Shown: positions 38,248 through 51,486, counted from the first letter of the stretch. The stretch: DNA of 64,000 nt from Neckera pumila (GCA_963969595.1 OZ018408.1:10971823-11035822); one strand, 5' to 3'. A program made the numbers and translations. Notes: generated by a model from the sequence alone, not told the origin.

Positions 38248-41200
38248 CAAAATCCTATGAAGACATCAAAAGAATTTATTCTTTATACATGCGCATGCAA
38301 ATGCAATCATGGTGTATTGGTTTAGGGTTTAGTTTGCAAAGGCAAGGTCTTTAGTTCTAACACGGTTGTTGATGTGGCAATCTCGTCACTACTGACTATT
38401 GATAGAGCAAATGTAGTCACTACTGACATGGAAGTTTTTAATATTAAAAAAAATCATTGTCCAAATCGATATAATTGAACAACAAATTTCAATTTAATTT
38501 TGACCAATACAACGCAACCAAAACAACAAAACCAAAAAACACGACGCCAATTTTGTTGCTTTGGTCATGGGTTTTTCTAATAATGACAAAGTGGATTCAA
38601 ATTTTGATTTTGGATATGGTAATTTCAAACTCAAGAACTTACATCAAATTAAGTGACGTAAGCTAAATCTTATATTTTCAAATATTTGTTGAATTTTGCA
38701 AGTTGAAATACAATCAATAATCTGCAAGGAAAAAAACAAATAATTTATATTTGATTGCATAGATCTCACAAATGGTAAAGAATTTCAAATTCAAACCTTT
38801 TTTATAAGTCCTATATGAAGTCTTAATTAAGATTATATAGTTACAGTTGTCATTACTTTTCATCCAAAAAGTTATGCAACTTTTTCATCTATATTGTTGA
38901 TTCAAAAAAAGTCCGTTTTGTCTTTAGAGGGCTCAAGATGCAAAAGATCTTTAGGGGCTAAGCACTAGCTATTGAATCATTTTTGGATACCAAACAAAGG
39001 TGATAAACATGAGATTTTGGTCACAAAATCTCATATTATTGAAAGTATTAGAAAACATTAGATACAAAGATTTCAACCTCCGTCTAAATAGGTGAGTTGT
39101 TCTAATCATTTTGCAAAATCCACATCTAGAAGAACATCAAAGCCGAAAGCATTCATCAACATCTATGTTTGGTCTAGATTATTCATATAAAAATGAAGAT
39201 ATGGTTTAGGTTGACTATGAGTCTAAAGATTTGAGAAGTTTCTAGTAATTGTTATGATGACACTGGCATTAGGATTAAAGAACATATTATCAAATGGCAA
39301 GATAAACTGTGTGTAGTACGCATATGATTGAAAAGATTGGATTTTAATGGAAATACTGACCCCGAGTTTTAATGTAGGTGTATTTTTAATATCTATTGGC
39401 AAGTCCAATGCAATCTTTAGATGTTTTTTGTAAGTAGTAATTGCCTCTAATGTAGGAGACCTGTAAGCATAAATTTATCTTGTCCTACTTTTGTAAATGT
39501 AAGTAGTAAAATAGGATTTTGAGAGATGAAAATATCATTGTATTATAGTAATGTAGAAGTAAAATGTAATCATTTTAGTGCTTGGCAATTTCTAATTATC
39601 TAAAGTCTCCTCAGTTTTTAGTTAGGACCTTGTCAATGTAGGCCACCCTTTTGGTGTCATGTTCAAAGTGCCATATGACTATTTGTGTAAATTTGTGGTC
39701 ATTGTCATTGTGAAACAACTAGGATGACAATTGTATTGAAACACAAGCCACAAATAGGATGACTAATGAATCAAAACACAAATATCATGGCATACTTATC
39801 TAAGTAGTATTAGGTGATTTACAACCTTGTGGATTGCATATTCAAAACTTGTAAGTATTTGAGGAGTATCTTTTAAATTTTGCATGACCAAAGAAAAAAG
39901 AAAAAAGATTCCTAGACCAATTTCTATTCCTCAAGGACGTGAGACAAAATATTACATGGTCTTTAAGTCCTATAATATTGTAATTTATATAATATACCAC
40001 ATAAAATTTTAAATGTAGAACACGTGCTCTTACAATTTGTATACTATTACATATGCATTTGTAACATATATATGAGAATTTGACAACATGCCTCTCAAAA
40101 TCTCTCAAAAAAATTACAAGAAGAAGGACCTAATCAATTAAAAGACATCGTAGTTCAGAACTCTCAAGGTTAGGGTGAACAAAGAGGATGCTCCTAAGGC
40201 GCTCCTAAGAACCATTTTGTCCATTGTTTCATCTTTATTTGGGCTTTGATTAGTCACCTACACCAATTAAAAATGCCGATTTTTTTTAATGAAAGTTGCA
40301 AAAAAAGTTAAATTTAGATTCAAATTTGTTGAAATTTAAGAAATTACAAATTGTTACCAAATTTAAAATATGAAGACTTAACAACTAAAATAAAACATTA
40401 AAAAAATTAAAGTTTTGAATTTAAAGAGACTTGGACTTTCATCATGGAAAAGTATATGACATATCATTTGAAAAAATTCATGCTCTTAGAAAAGATGTTT
40501 ACCCGAGTGGTCACAAATTAATTGATCAAACGTGTTAGGACTATAAAGGCTGAAGTATTGATAAACTGCAATAATAAAATAAAATGTTGAATATTAGAAT
40601 TCAATTCTTGTATTTTTCAAATTTTGTATAATTGATTTTTGAAGTTTGAAGTTAAAAGAAAGCAAGTAACCTTCAATTCTTCTTACGTAAAACAAAGCTC
40701 AACAATTATCTACACTAAATAGGGATATGAAAGAGACCCATATTATTTAATCGACATTTCACACTATATAAATATATACCTTTTCTGTACATCAATAGTT
40801 ATTGAAGTGTGCGGGGACTATACATCATGTTTCAAACATCTACAATTTTTGAGGATAAGTCCCTTTATTTTTTTAATCCCTTTAATATTCCTATTCAGTA
40901 TACATATCTTAAACAATATTCAATATAACATCTCCATTTCGGACCTTCTCCCAAATATGTCCCCTTTCTATAAACTTCCAACGTTTTAGCCCAAAAAATA
41001 TTGACTTTAATTTAATGCTTTGAAATTCATGAATGAATTATCAGCTCTTTAAATATTCATTTACTTTATATACTCTCTACACTTGTTTAAAAGACAATTT
41101 TTATCATGAACTCCTTCAATCTAATGTAACTCCAAATATTACTTATATACCAAAAAAAACACTAAGCAAATGAGTCACCTTGTGGTGAAAAGAGAAATCA

Positions 41201-43724
41201 TATTAATTTAAAAATAAAACACCTTTATTCATAACATCATGTATTCAAACAATATCAATTCAATTTACACAATGTATATCCATATGATTTAAACCACATT
41301 AAAAATAAAAAAAAATAGCCAATAAAAAAAATAGTCTTTTATCTAGTTCCAAAAAGTTGATTAAAAAAAATTCTTCTACAAAGCCTATCAAACTTTAAGA
41401 CTGCTACAATTACATTGCAAATCTCTTGAATTAGAATTAGAATTTGCATATTGATTGATAAAAATATTACGTTTTTTCATTTTCAAAGTTTCAAATTAAA
41501 AGTTAGTTGTCACTAGTAGTGACAAAACAATGAAGACTTAGTTTGAATTTTTGAATAATTAAATAATAAGGATCATTGAATTTACAATATTACAAATACA
41601 AATCTATGCAAAAACATTACTCTAAAATTGAAAATATTAAGGATGAAATGAACTATGGAATGAATTTTCAATTTTAGCTTCCAAATTTTAAATGTAAATA
41701 TCAGTAAATCCAACTATACACATATAATGAAAATTTCAAACAATCTACAATTTTTGTTTATAAATCAAGGGTGCTTGCAAGTTATAGTCTACATGTCTAG
41801 TAATTCTTAAATAATTCTTTGTGCATTCTTGTGCATTCCATAAGCTGAATTTTGTCTATATTGATAACATGTGGATTTTTGAATCATTTATACAAAATTT
41901 AGCTTTGAATTCTTGCAAAATTTAGACAATCAATTTAAAAATTTATGCTAACATAAAGTGTCTATTGAAATTTTAACTTTTCAAAACAAATTATCTTAAA
42001 GATATAGAATTTTGAAACCTGTCATATAATAACAACTTCTAAAAAATGCCAATATTTTGAGGAAAACAAGGATCCAATTTTTTATTTGGGTTTTAATTAT
42101 AACTACCACCTAAAGAAATTTTAATTATAAGCACATCCAAAAATTTAAATCATCAAAAAGGTTATTAATAAAGATATATTGTTAGACATCTTAAGAATAT
42201 GAATTTAAAAATTATTTTACTACCTAACAATAGAAATAGATATACTTCATGATTTTGTTTCACATATATCTCTTTTGGAAAAACTAAAGCTAATAATTCT
42301 ATTTACAAACTACTTTTCTTTGAAGTTTTTTGAATTTGGACTGAATTGAGGCAATGTAATAATGCGTTTTCCTAAATGCCTCATTTAAATTATGAATGTC
42401 AATTTTTTTTCAAATTTTCAAATTTTTCTATAAAGGAGATGATGATCTATTTGTATAAACTATTTTTGCAAAATAATTTGTAGTCTACTTAATGATTTGA
42501 AAATTTGAAAATCATAGAAACAATTAAAAGTGGTGCATTGTGAGTTTATAACATCGAAAATTGAATACTAATACACAAGGACACTGTATTTTTGTTTATA
42601 ATATAGTACATCTTTACAAAACTTCAAATTCATGAAATGAATTGATATGTTTAGGAGTTGGCTTTGTTTTTTCAAGTTCACTTTTAGTCCATTGAATGTT
42701 CTTAGTTAATTTTTCACGATAACATTAATAAAAAGATCCTAATATGCAGTTGAATGCTTATGTCATATCAACTGCAAGTAGCTGCATTTAAAGCCATTAG
42801 ACACATTAGATTTAAGAATGTCTCAATGAAACAATATTGGATTTACCAATACAAGATATCATTGTATTCTATACATGTAATGCTTGATAATGCTTAATGC
42901 TACCTCTTAGAACATGGGCTTTTATTAGAGACTAGATTTTTTTCTTATTCAATAAATTGTTTTCTAATAGAAAAAAATAAGAAAGAATAGTGGTGCCTAA
43001 GTTCTACCCGTGAATAAGTCCTTGACATTAGGCGGTACACTTCATTTGTGTCCTATAAGGAAATGTGGCATAGATAGTACCACATTTTCATCAATCAAAG
43101 ATTCAGAGATACAATAGTCCTATTGAACATACTAGATTCAATCCAAACAACAACATATTCCAAGACAGTGGTTATCATGGTGTTGCAAACTTCAACCTAA
43201 AGGACCTTATTTTAGAAAAATATGATTGTTCAACAAAAATGTGGTGGAAAAACGCATATACAATGTAGCCAATTCATCGGGATATTTAGAAAGTGATTTA
43301 TGGATGAAATAAGGTCACACCACTAACCTTGTTTGAGATGTTTCATGAATTTCTGTCTTACTCCATTGGTTCTAAAAAAAAGGATTAAAAGGCTTGCTAA
43401 TAATTACCCATGAAAACTATTTTAAACCTTAAGCAAAAATTTTAGGCTTGAAGAACTTCAATCAATTTTTTTTTTTTCCTTTTCTTGAAATACATGGACA
43501 AATTCCATCAATGATAAAGAAAAAAATAAATAGAACCAAAGGACCAAATCCTTGGCAAAGCTTTTTTACATTTTCTATAACATTTTCAAAAACATCTTTT
43601 TAGTAACAACTAACTAGGCAAGAGAGAGCAAGGCCACAAAAAAACTGTATCCAAAAAATAAATGTTAATAGTAGTTTTTATTACACACACAAATGCCTAA
43701 TTAGAAACAGAGACATGCATAACA
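38248..43724. other. AT-rich gene desert
   Basis: About 5.5 kb of very AT-rich DNA. Open frames are short and lack motifs, splice context or composition change. I see no RNA gene or clear element boundary. Confidence 0.55.
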
Positions 43725-44562
43725 TTCAGTAGCCTTCAAAGAGCCTACCTTTTCCCTTCCTGGAGTCCTCATCCACAAAATTCATCCTCTTAGCATTAAT
43801 GTAAGCTTTAGTACCAGGATAGTGGCAGTACATTATAGTAATCTCCATTTTCTTTTTTTAATTCTAGAACCAAATACAAATCAACAAATATTTGTAGAGA
43901 AAGATGGATTGCAAAAAACACTGAGAATCCAATGAGTGATACACTAATGCAATCTTACCATTTGCCAATAATAACTTATTTTGGATTTTCTAGTGAGAAG
44001 ACAACTCTTTACAAACACATGGGGTAGTAGTAGGTAGAACAACCCATGTGGGATAAGTAAAGTGAAAATTTTTAGTTTCTCAACCACTCATAGTTATGTC
44101 AAAAGTAGAAATTGTGTTTAAAGTATAATTTTAGACCTCAATTAAATATAGTAGAATAATATTTTCTAATAAATTTTGAACTAAGAAAATTTGGAAATAA
44201 AGATAAATTTCACTGCCAAAAATTTGTTTGGTATTTTGAGTCTCCAATCAAAAGTTATGGACAAAATTTAGAGAAGATTTTTAAAAATGTTAAAAGAAAA
44301 TGTCCCTTCCAACCCCTCTCTGAAATTTGTCCATAACTTTTGATTGGAGATTCAAAATACCTAATATATTTTTAGAGATAGAACTTCTCTTCATTTATCA
44401 ACTTTTCTTAGTTCAAATTTTTTTGAGAAAAGTTAGTTTACTACGCCTAAACCAGGTCTAAAATTCTACTTCAAACACAATTCCTACTTTTGACCTAATT
44501 TACATATCCCACATTCTAATTTACAAATCCCACATGGATTTTTTTACCTCCTACCCGCCCCA

Positions 44563-44616
<54 letters not shown>

Positions 44617-44640
44617 CTTCTCTTTTCATTTGAAAATTCA
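43725..44640. mobile_element. Palindromic (foldback) element with flank, copy 1
   Basis: A unit of ~0.9 kb. From about 43995 to 44640 it is one large palindrome: AAGACAACTCTTTACA, GTAGAACAACCCATG and CCAATCAAAAGTTATGGAC recur as complements on the other side of a centre near 44310. The 270 bp to the left (GTAGCCTTCAAAGAG, CTGGAGTCCTCATCCACAAA, ACCAGGATAGTGG) are not palindromic. The whole unit recurs in opposite orientation at 51487-52360. The right arm carries an (AT)n run at 44565-44614. No functional open frame. Confidence 0.7.
44565..44614. repeat. (AT)n microsatellite
   Basis: About 25 AT units within the right arm of the foldback element. Confidence 0.95.
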
Positions 44641-44792
44641 AAGTATACAATGTATAGGTGTAAAACGCTAGTTTTTGTGTGTTTTGTTCAATGGGGTAAG
44701 AATGTTTAAAAAAATAAAATTATAATCTACCTTGTGCAGTTGCGACCAACAGAATTATTTCAATTCTCTGACAAAATCGAGGCGTGTATATT

Positions 44793-45054
44793 AGCTACAC
44801 AAAATAGTGAAAGTAGATTGCCCCACACTAATTTTTTGACAGTCCATACTATAGAAATATTCACTACTTTTGTACAATGATGCATTCAATTCAGAGCTAT
44901 ATGTATGGCATAGATTTGTGCACCAATTCAAGGCCTGGTTCAGAGAGTGGCATGCACCTCCATGTGGAATAAGCATTGATCCATGAGGTAATTTATTTCA
45001 GGTAAGGCAACCTAATTGACAAGGCAATCTAATTTCACTATTTTGTGTACTGAT
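44793..45054. mobile_element. MITE with TACACAAAATAGTGAAA ends, copy 1
   Basis: The left end CTACACAAAATAGTGAAA and right end TTTCACTATTTTGTGTAC form inverted repeats of more than 15 bp, extended by GTAGATTGCC/GGCAATCTAA. The interior (GTGGAATAAGCATTGATCC, CAGAGAGTGGCATGCACC) matches the copy at 47019-47377 in reverse orientation. A TTA precedes the left end; PIF/Harbinger affiliation is possible. Confidence 0.72.
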
Positions 45055-45465
45055 GGATATTCTACTCCATCTCCTCCGGAAGATGAAATGGTGTGGAATA
45101 TACCACAACATTTTGTTGGAGGGAAGGCAGACCGCCTAACTGCTAAGGTAGGAGGCTCAAAAATAGTTCAGGCATTTTGAACCAAGCATGATACAGAGGT
45201 GCATTTTGCTTTCTTCAATTAACCAAAGTGTACAAACTGTGTACATTCTAGGAGGTGATCGCTTTTAGAGCCCTATGGCATTTCAACTTCATAACTAATT
45301 CCACAAAGCTCCAAAAAATATGAAACAACTTGGGCCACATGCCGTTTTGTCTTGTCTTTCAAGGAAAATTTATTGAAAAATATTTGAAGATGTTTTACCT
45401 CCCCAAAATTCAGTTTCAATACTTAGATGATTGCTTTATGGACCTCCTACCTTACTGAATGTTAT

Positions 45466-45752
45466 GCATTAGGAAAAATTTCAGCCCTCCAGAAGGCCGT
45501 GAGTTTGGCACCCGCCCGGTGCAATTATGGATAAAAAACAAAATAGAAAATTATTTTTTAATATTTAAAAATTGGGTGATGCCATGGCACTAGTAGTGCC
45601 ACATCAGATTTATATATTTTTTATTTTTTATAATTTTTTTATAATTTTTTTTTCAAAAAAAACATTTTTATATTCATTCTGAAACTGCACCAAAGGGGGC
45701 CCGCAAATCAATTCCTTAGCGGCCTTCTGGAGGGCTGAAAATTTTCCTAATG
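45466..45752. mobile_element. MITE family 'AGAAGGCCG', copy 2
   Basis: The left terminus runs CATTAGGAAAAATTTCAGCC into CTCCAGAAGGCCG; the right terminus is the complement, CGGCCTTCTGGAGGG to TTTTCCTAATG. Inverted repeats of ~33 bp, nearly perfect. The interior resembles copy 1 at 12265-12574 (CAATTATGG, ATTGGGTG, GCACCAAAGG, AATTCCTTAGCGG). Confidence 0.82.
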
Positions 45753-46177
45753 TACATGACAACTGACGGTCTTCATTTGGTAAGCTTACACAAATTAAAG
45801 CTGGGAAAAGCCGTCTTTCCAATTTGCACAAGATATTCCAATAGCAAACACCTGACAAGAACATGCAAAGCCGCTACATGTCAATTCCACAAATGTAGAC
45901 AGGCACGTTCAAGCTTCCACAAAGCTTATCGATCATACGTTAGGAACTGCGAATGTTGTTCTTCAGCCTCTGTAACTGTTACCACTTACCCCAGTGAAGA
46001 ACACAAAGCTTTAATGGCACAGGTAAGTAACTGAACTCCTGTCAGTCTTTTGCAGGTAAGGCTGATGCACGCAGTCAAGCACACAAATGTAAGAAATTGC
46101 ACTGGACATGTGTTGTTATTGGTGTGCTGCATTGTCAACTAAGAGGCAGCCAGGTACTACCACTTAACTTACTGTAA

Positions 46178-46301
46178 GAGCAGCCCCACTCCAACACGGG
46201 GAAGGGACTCTTCAAATGTTCTGCACCATTGACCTTAGAAGATCAATGGTGCAGAACATTTGAAGAGTCCCTTCCCCGTGTTGGAGTGAGTGGGGCTGCT
46301 C
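46178..46301. mobile_element. 124-bp near-perfect hairpin MITE with TAA duplication
   Basis: Two arms of ~58 bp (GAGCAGCCCCACTCC... through ACTCTTCAAATGTTCTGCAC to CCATTGA) are complementary apart from a 4-base insertion in the right arm (GAGT) and a tiny loop. TAA flanks both sides (46175-46177 and 46302-46304), as in PIF/Harbinger elements. The near-perfect arms suggest recent origin. Confidence 0.85.
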
Positions 46302-46304
46302 TAA

Positions 46305-46722
46305 GAGCATCCCCACTCTAGGCACGGCCAAATGGCATGGCCAGGGAGAACTTAGAGTGTCATTTGACCAAGCCTGGCCCATGTGCCCCATGGCAACATG
46401 GGTTACAAACACGGGAAACCGGGTTTACACGGCCCCCAAGTGCTACCTTATGAATGCCTACTCGGGGAAAGACATTCATTAATGAAAAGGTCTCTCGAAA
46501 CTTGGGGAATAAATGAAAAGGTCTCTCGAAACTTGGAAATAAAGTTAAAATAACTCATGCCGAGCCGCAAGCAAGACTCTTCATTTGGCCGGATGCTCTT
46601 CAAATTTGGCCGTGCCTGGCCATTTTTTGGCCCTCGCCGTGCATGCCATGGGGCACTCATTATGGCCGGGCACGGCCATTTGCCTAGTTTGAGCCACTTG
46701 TTGAGTTGGAGTGGGGATGCTC
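46305..46722. mobile_element. PIF/Harbinger-like MITE directly abutting the hairpin
   Basis: Begins GAGCATCCCCACTC and ends GAGTGGGGATGCTC, with TAA at 46302-46304 and 46723-46725. GGCACGGCCAAATGG / CGGGCACGGCCATTTG extends the inverted ends. Inside is a direct duplication of ATGAAAAGGTCTCTCGAAAC (about 46483 and 46512). Same terminal motif as the element at 444-707. Confidence 0.82.
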
Positions 46723-47018
46723 TAAGGTAACTACACCTAAAATCGCACAGTCCTTAAAAGCACACAACGGATATTCTTGCCTAAAATGTATTCCAACTAT
46801 TCATTTGACTGTATAAGCGCTTTTGGGTACACCTATTTTCAACACTTTGTGGAAATTTGTAGTTTATTCACACGGTGTCCAAAAAATACATTCTAAGAGA
46901 ATCTAGAATCCCCTTTTGACAACCAATGGGACCCCACAAAAAAAATTCAATATAATAGTGAAACCTATGCTGAATCAGGCTCAATTCCTTAACTGTGCGA
47001 TTTAAGGTGCAATTACCT

Positions 47019-47377
47019 TATACAAAATAGTGAAATTAGGTTGCCTTGTCAATTAGGTTGCCTTACTTGAGATAATTTACCTCATTGATATCACAGGGAG
47101 AACGGGAGGTTGATACAGGGGGTGGGGTGGGGGGGAAGTTACATGGTGAATATAAGCCCCCCCCGGTATCGACCTCCCAGTCTCCCTGTGGATCAATACT
47201 TATTCCACATGGAGGTGCATGCCACTCTTGAACCAAACCTTGAGATGGTGTACAAACCTATGCCACACACATGGCTCTGAATTGAATGCATCTTTGTACA
47301 AAAGCAGTGAATATTTTTATAGTGTGGATTGTCAAGAAATTAATGTGGGGCAACCTAATTTCACTATTTTGTGTACT
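47019..47377. mobile_element. MITE with TACACAAAATAGTGAAA ends, copy 2, carrying a nested insertion
   Basis: Ends TACAAAATAGTGAAATTAGG and CCTAATTTCACTATTTTGTG, with TTA beside both ends. In reverse orientation it parallels 44793-45054 throughout, except for an extra ~100 bp at 47092-47190. Confidence 0.75.
47092..47190. mobile_element. Nested hairpin insertion
   Basis: CACAGGGAG..CGGGAGGTTGATAC on the left is the near complement of GTATCGACCTCCC..CTCCCTGTG on the right, with a G-rich/C-rich centre. It interrupts the surrounding MITE between sequences that are contiguous in its sister copy. GAT occurs on both sides, a possible short target duplication. Confidence 0.72.
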
Positions 47378-50300
47378 TAACTTAATGAAAATTATTTTTC
47401 AGCATTTCTTACATGATTCAAGTGGTACCGGACTAAGATACCAGTAGATCCAGCCAGTTGGCCATGCGCACATTCTTGTTTTCCATACGTACCCAAAGAA
47501 GCCATTCAGACTATCCTACTGAAGTGATTAACACACAAGCATTGCTCCAAAGTGAACTCAGCTTAACTTAACTTACTCACCACCCAATTTGCATGCCTCG
47601 ATCATCCACCTGACAATCGCCACCCTAACATTGAATCCATACAGGGCCGCTTACACTCCACCAAGTACTTGAAAAGCCCTTTTTTTTCAATTCAACGCAA
47701 ACAGATAATTAACAAAAAATGAGGCCATTAACTTCGATCGACAATGTGTCACCCTGGAAAGAAAAGAAAACGACTGAAGGTGCATGCAAATGTCAGAGCC
47801 TGGCGACCGAATTTGGGGTTTGTGCAACTCGGTTCTCTATGCTGCATAACTTACTGTGCATAGGTTTTGGCAACCTCCTGACTGACTGCTACTGACTACT
47901 GACTACTGTCGAAGATACATCGGTTGATGTGCTCATTGACAACTGCGGTTCTCAGCTTAAGTTAGTTGAAAGTTTCTTTTCTTCTCGGTTTCTTGACTTC
48001 TTCTTAGATCCTGGCTGCTTCCTCATCGCTTTTCTCTTGTCCTTCTTGCTTGCGTAATTGCTGAACCGGAGACGGAGTGACTGAGATTCTGGATTCTGGA
48101 TAGATCAGATAAAAATTATACTTTGAGGTTACTTTGGAATTTGGATCCTTTTTAATTTGTATTACAATTTTCTACTAAGCTGAAGTCAATGATGTCAGCT
48201 TTTCTACTAACACCGAAACATGACAGATTTCAGATTTGAAAGATTTAATAACAACCATTCCAGAATGGAAATGGCAAGTATCAGATTTGTGGAGTTAAAA
48301 ACCGCCGGTGTTTCGGCCCTGTCTGTGTTCACTGGCTTGCTCCAAATTTCTGAGTCTGCATTCTCATCACAGTGAGCAGTTGGGTTTGGTCAACACATGC
48401 ACATTCAGAGCAGACTGGAGGTGACCCTCACCCTGGCCAGAGTTTTTTCTACAATTTCGGAAATTATTTGAGCAATAAGAAAAATGGAAATTCAGCCTTT
48501 TCTTTTTCTTCTTCTTTTTAATTTTAATTTTTTAAACAAATGTCAGTCAAAATTTAGAATTTCCTAGAACAGAGTCTGACTTTGCCTACCGATATAAGTA
48601 ATGCTGTTCACCTAAATAGGGTTGACTCATTCACATCTGCATTCTGCAACTGAACCAAACAAAGGGTAAATCATAGAAGCTTGCATGACATCAATTGATA
48701 CAAGAATTTCAGTGAACTGAACTTTCTCTTTTGACTGAAAAAAACATGGGGCACTTTGCCAAAGTTAATGATGATGAAGCTTATCCCTGACACTCTTGTG
48801 AGGAGCCTGCCATGACCAATTCTAGACTAATTCTATGACCAATTCTATAAAAGGTAATGATTATACAATTGTAGATGTCCTGAACTCCTGATCATGAAAA
48901 TATTAGGAGTACTCTGGCAAAAGGTTTAGTGTAGTACAAGGATTTGCTAAGTACATGGGTAGTTGGGTACGAAACTATAGGGATTTGACTTTGAAGAGAG
49001 TTGTTTCATTTGTTTCAAGAAAAACTAAACTTTCAAGAGAGTATGAGACTCTCCAAAGATATTTTAAGTTCCAAGTTCCTTCTGCCAGACCTTACGCATA
49101 GGTGAACAAGTAAGCAATAATAAAAGCATCCCTGTGAAATTACGAGGTTTCTGTTGTTCATTGAAGGCCAAGAGTTTGCAACACTTCTAACTTAGGAAGC
49201 TCAGTACACTCATGTTGCCCAGCTCATGGCACACTGAGGGGTACTTCATACTATGGTCACAGGTCAAGAGGCAGTCAATTTCCACCAATGAGATTGCCAA
49301 ATTTTTGGTTTCTTACATTCGGATTAGTGCAAGGAAATTGAGAGCATCTCGACCTTTGGTCACAATGTGAAGTACCCCGAAGTTAACCCTTAAACGACAT
49401 TCCCTTGCCTATAGGGCAATCCAAGGGAGAATCAAAATCTCCTTTTAGCAAGCTGTGGATCTTGTTGCTTGTCCAAAATTTGTTCAATCGATACATGCAA
49501 AAGTGAACAATGAACAGTGCTTTGATTTTGAATCTAAATGCAGTGCTTAGCAAAACCATATTCACTGTAGAAATCAATCCAAAAGGTTGAACTAGTAGTT
49601 AACATCTTTTAGTTCTTGTGCTGGACTTCAACTAACTTCAAGTACAGAATGCTCACATTTCAAACTCACCCATTTTGCATCATTTGAATTGCTGAGAGTA
49701 CATGAAAGTAATTTGCTTCTACTTGTCCATTTTGAACAGAAATGGAAGAAAATCGCATTGCATATGAAAGGGATATGTATCGTGCAGCATGTGCACTGGT
49801 GTGAATAGTCAAGAGTCCACATCCTTGATTCCACTATCTAGTGTTGTCACACTATCAGTGTGCACTAGATTTATTGCTGTTTTAGAAGTTTAGGACAATG
49901 CTAATGAAGCAAATGATTTCTAAGCAGCCTTAACTTACCAAATTTGTAGTCTTATGAGTTGGGCTTCACAGTTTAATAGCTTACTTGCTCTGCACGCAGA
50001 GCTACAATACATCCACACTATGCATATGTTGCAAATTTGCAATGGGTGGGTGGGTGCAAGTCGTTTTTGAAAGTCATTGTCAGACATGTAGCCCAGTGTA
50101 TATGTTGCTTTCTTCTCCTTTTTTTTTGAGACAAATGCAATGGAAGTATATATGTTGCTTTCAGGCAGTCATCTTGATAGCATATTACATTACTATCTTT
50201 TACAGAAACTAAGGACACATGTGACTGTCAAATTCATTGAAGGAGAGAATATCACAGACCCCAATTCTCACTTCAGGCACTGCCATATATGAAATAGCTT

Positions 50301-51486
50301 CAATTTTTTGATTAAAACTAACTTACAAAATGTCAATGGTGCTAACTTCTTGGACTACTGCAGCCATGCTATTGACCCATTTGCAAGTTGAACAAGTCAG
50401 AGAAAAATCATGCAGAGAGTGTACTAATTGGAAAAATTTCCCCTAAGCCTGCAGAATTAAAATCTGAGTAATAAAATTTTGTGTAACAGAACACATTGCA
50501 ATATTAAATACATAGATCAAGATCACAAAACATTATTCAGCAAGCTGCAGTGCCGTTCTCCACAGTAAATGGCTATAGACTCAATATACTGTAAATATTT
50601 TTTAGACTCTTTACTTGTAGCAGTTAGAGCCACTATCAATCAACACCTGTCTCAACTACATTGTTCAACAAAGACACCCCATCCATTCAGCACAAAATTG
50701 ATAATGTTATGCATTTTGCTTGAAGATTGAATGTGATTGAATGTGCACTACCTTAGACATATCCATAATCATCATTCTACAGTGAATGTGACTTTTTTTT
50801 AGCAGGCGAGCTTCCACCTTCAGTTGTGAAAATGTGGCCAACAAACTTGGGGCTACTTAATTACACCTATCAAACAACAAGTACATTAATAAAAGTCAAT
50901 GAGATGCATAGGCAGATATCCCATATATGAATCATTATAACTTCCTCAGAATTTCCAACTGATCTTGCTTTGACCTGGCTAATAGGAACTTAGAACCTGG
51001 TTTGAATTCCTGAAAAGAATATGTAACTGCACATTTGTACTGGCTCTACCGTTTGCATCCTCAATTGACTGAAGTACGCAGTACAAAAGAAGATGATGAT
51101 CAAATATGATCACGCTGGGGAGTTTTTTTTTGTTTTTTTTCACACAAATGAAACGGAATTCCGTTGCCACTCTTCATTACATTCAGTAGCAGTCACTGCG
51201 ACTGCCTTCCCTGGACGGAATGATGTGGAATATACCACATCATTTCATCTGAGGGATGAAATGGTGTGGTATATTCCACACCAAATCAGTAACTATAAGG
51301 ACACTTGGCAAAACTTGTATGAATCCATGAAGAGATGCACATTGATATTAACAACAAATTAAGTACTTTGAATTAAAGCTGTAAAAAAAGTAACAAACTT
51401 ATTCAAAATGGCAATCAATTTATAGAGATCAATTATCTCAATGCTTGAATTACATCACTTTGATGTGATTGTCATTCATGTTTTGT
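47378..51486. other. Intergenic; no gene recognised
   Basis: AT-rich with one mixed-composition patch at about 47450-48110. The repeat at about 49383-49605 is a second copy of that at 35119-35310. A small palindrome (GTGGAATATACCACATC / GATGAAATGGTGTGGTATAT) lies at about 51221-51282, with a related half at about 45080-45110. No coding motif, RNA gene or promoter could be supported. Confidence 0.45.

Noticed and set aside
45750..46034. 94-codon plus-strand open frame with several Cys
   Set aside because: Starts in a MITE end, has no recognised motif and no supporting splice or promoter context.
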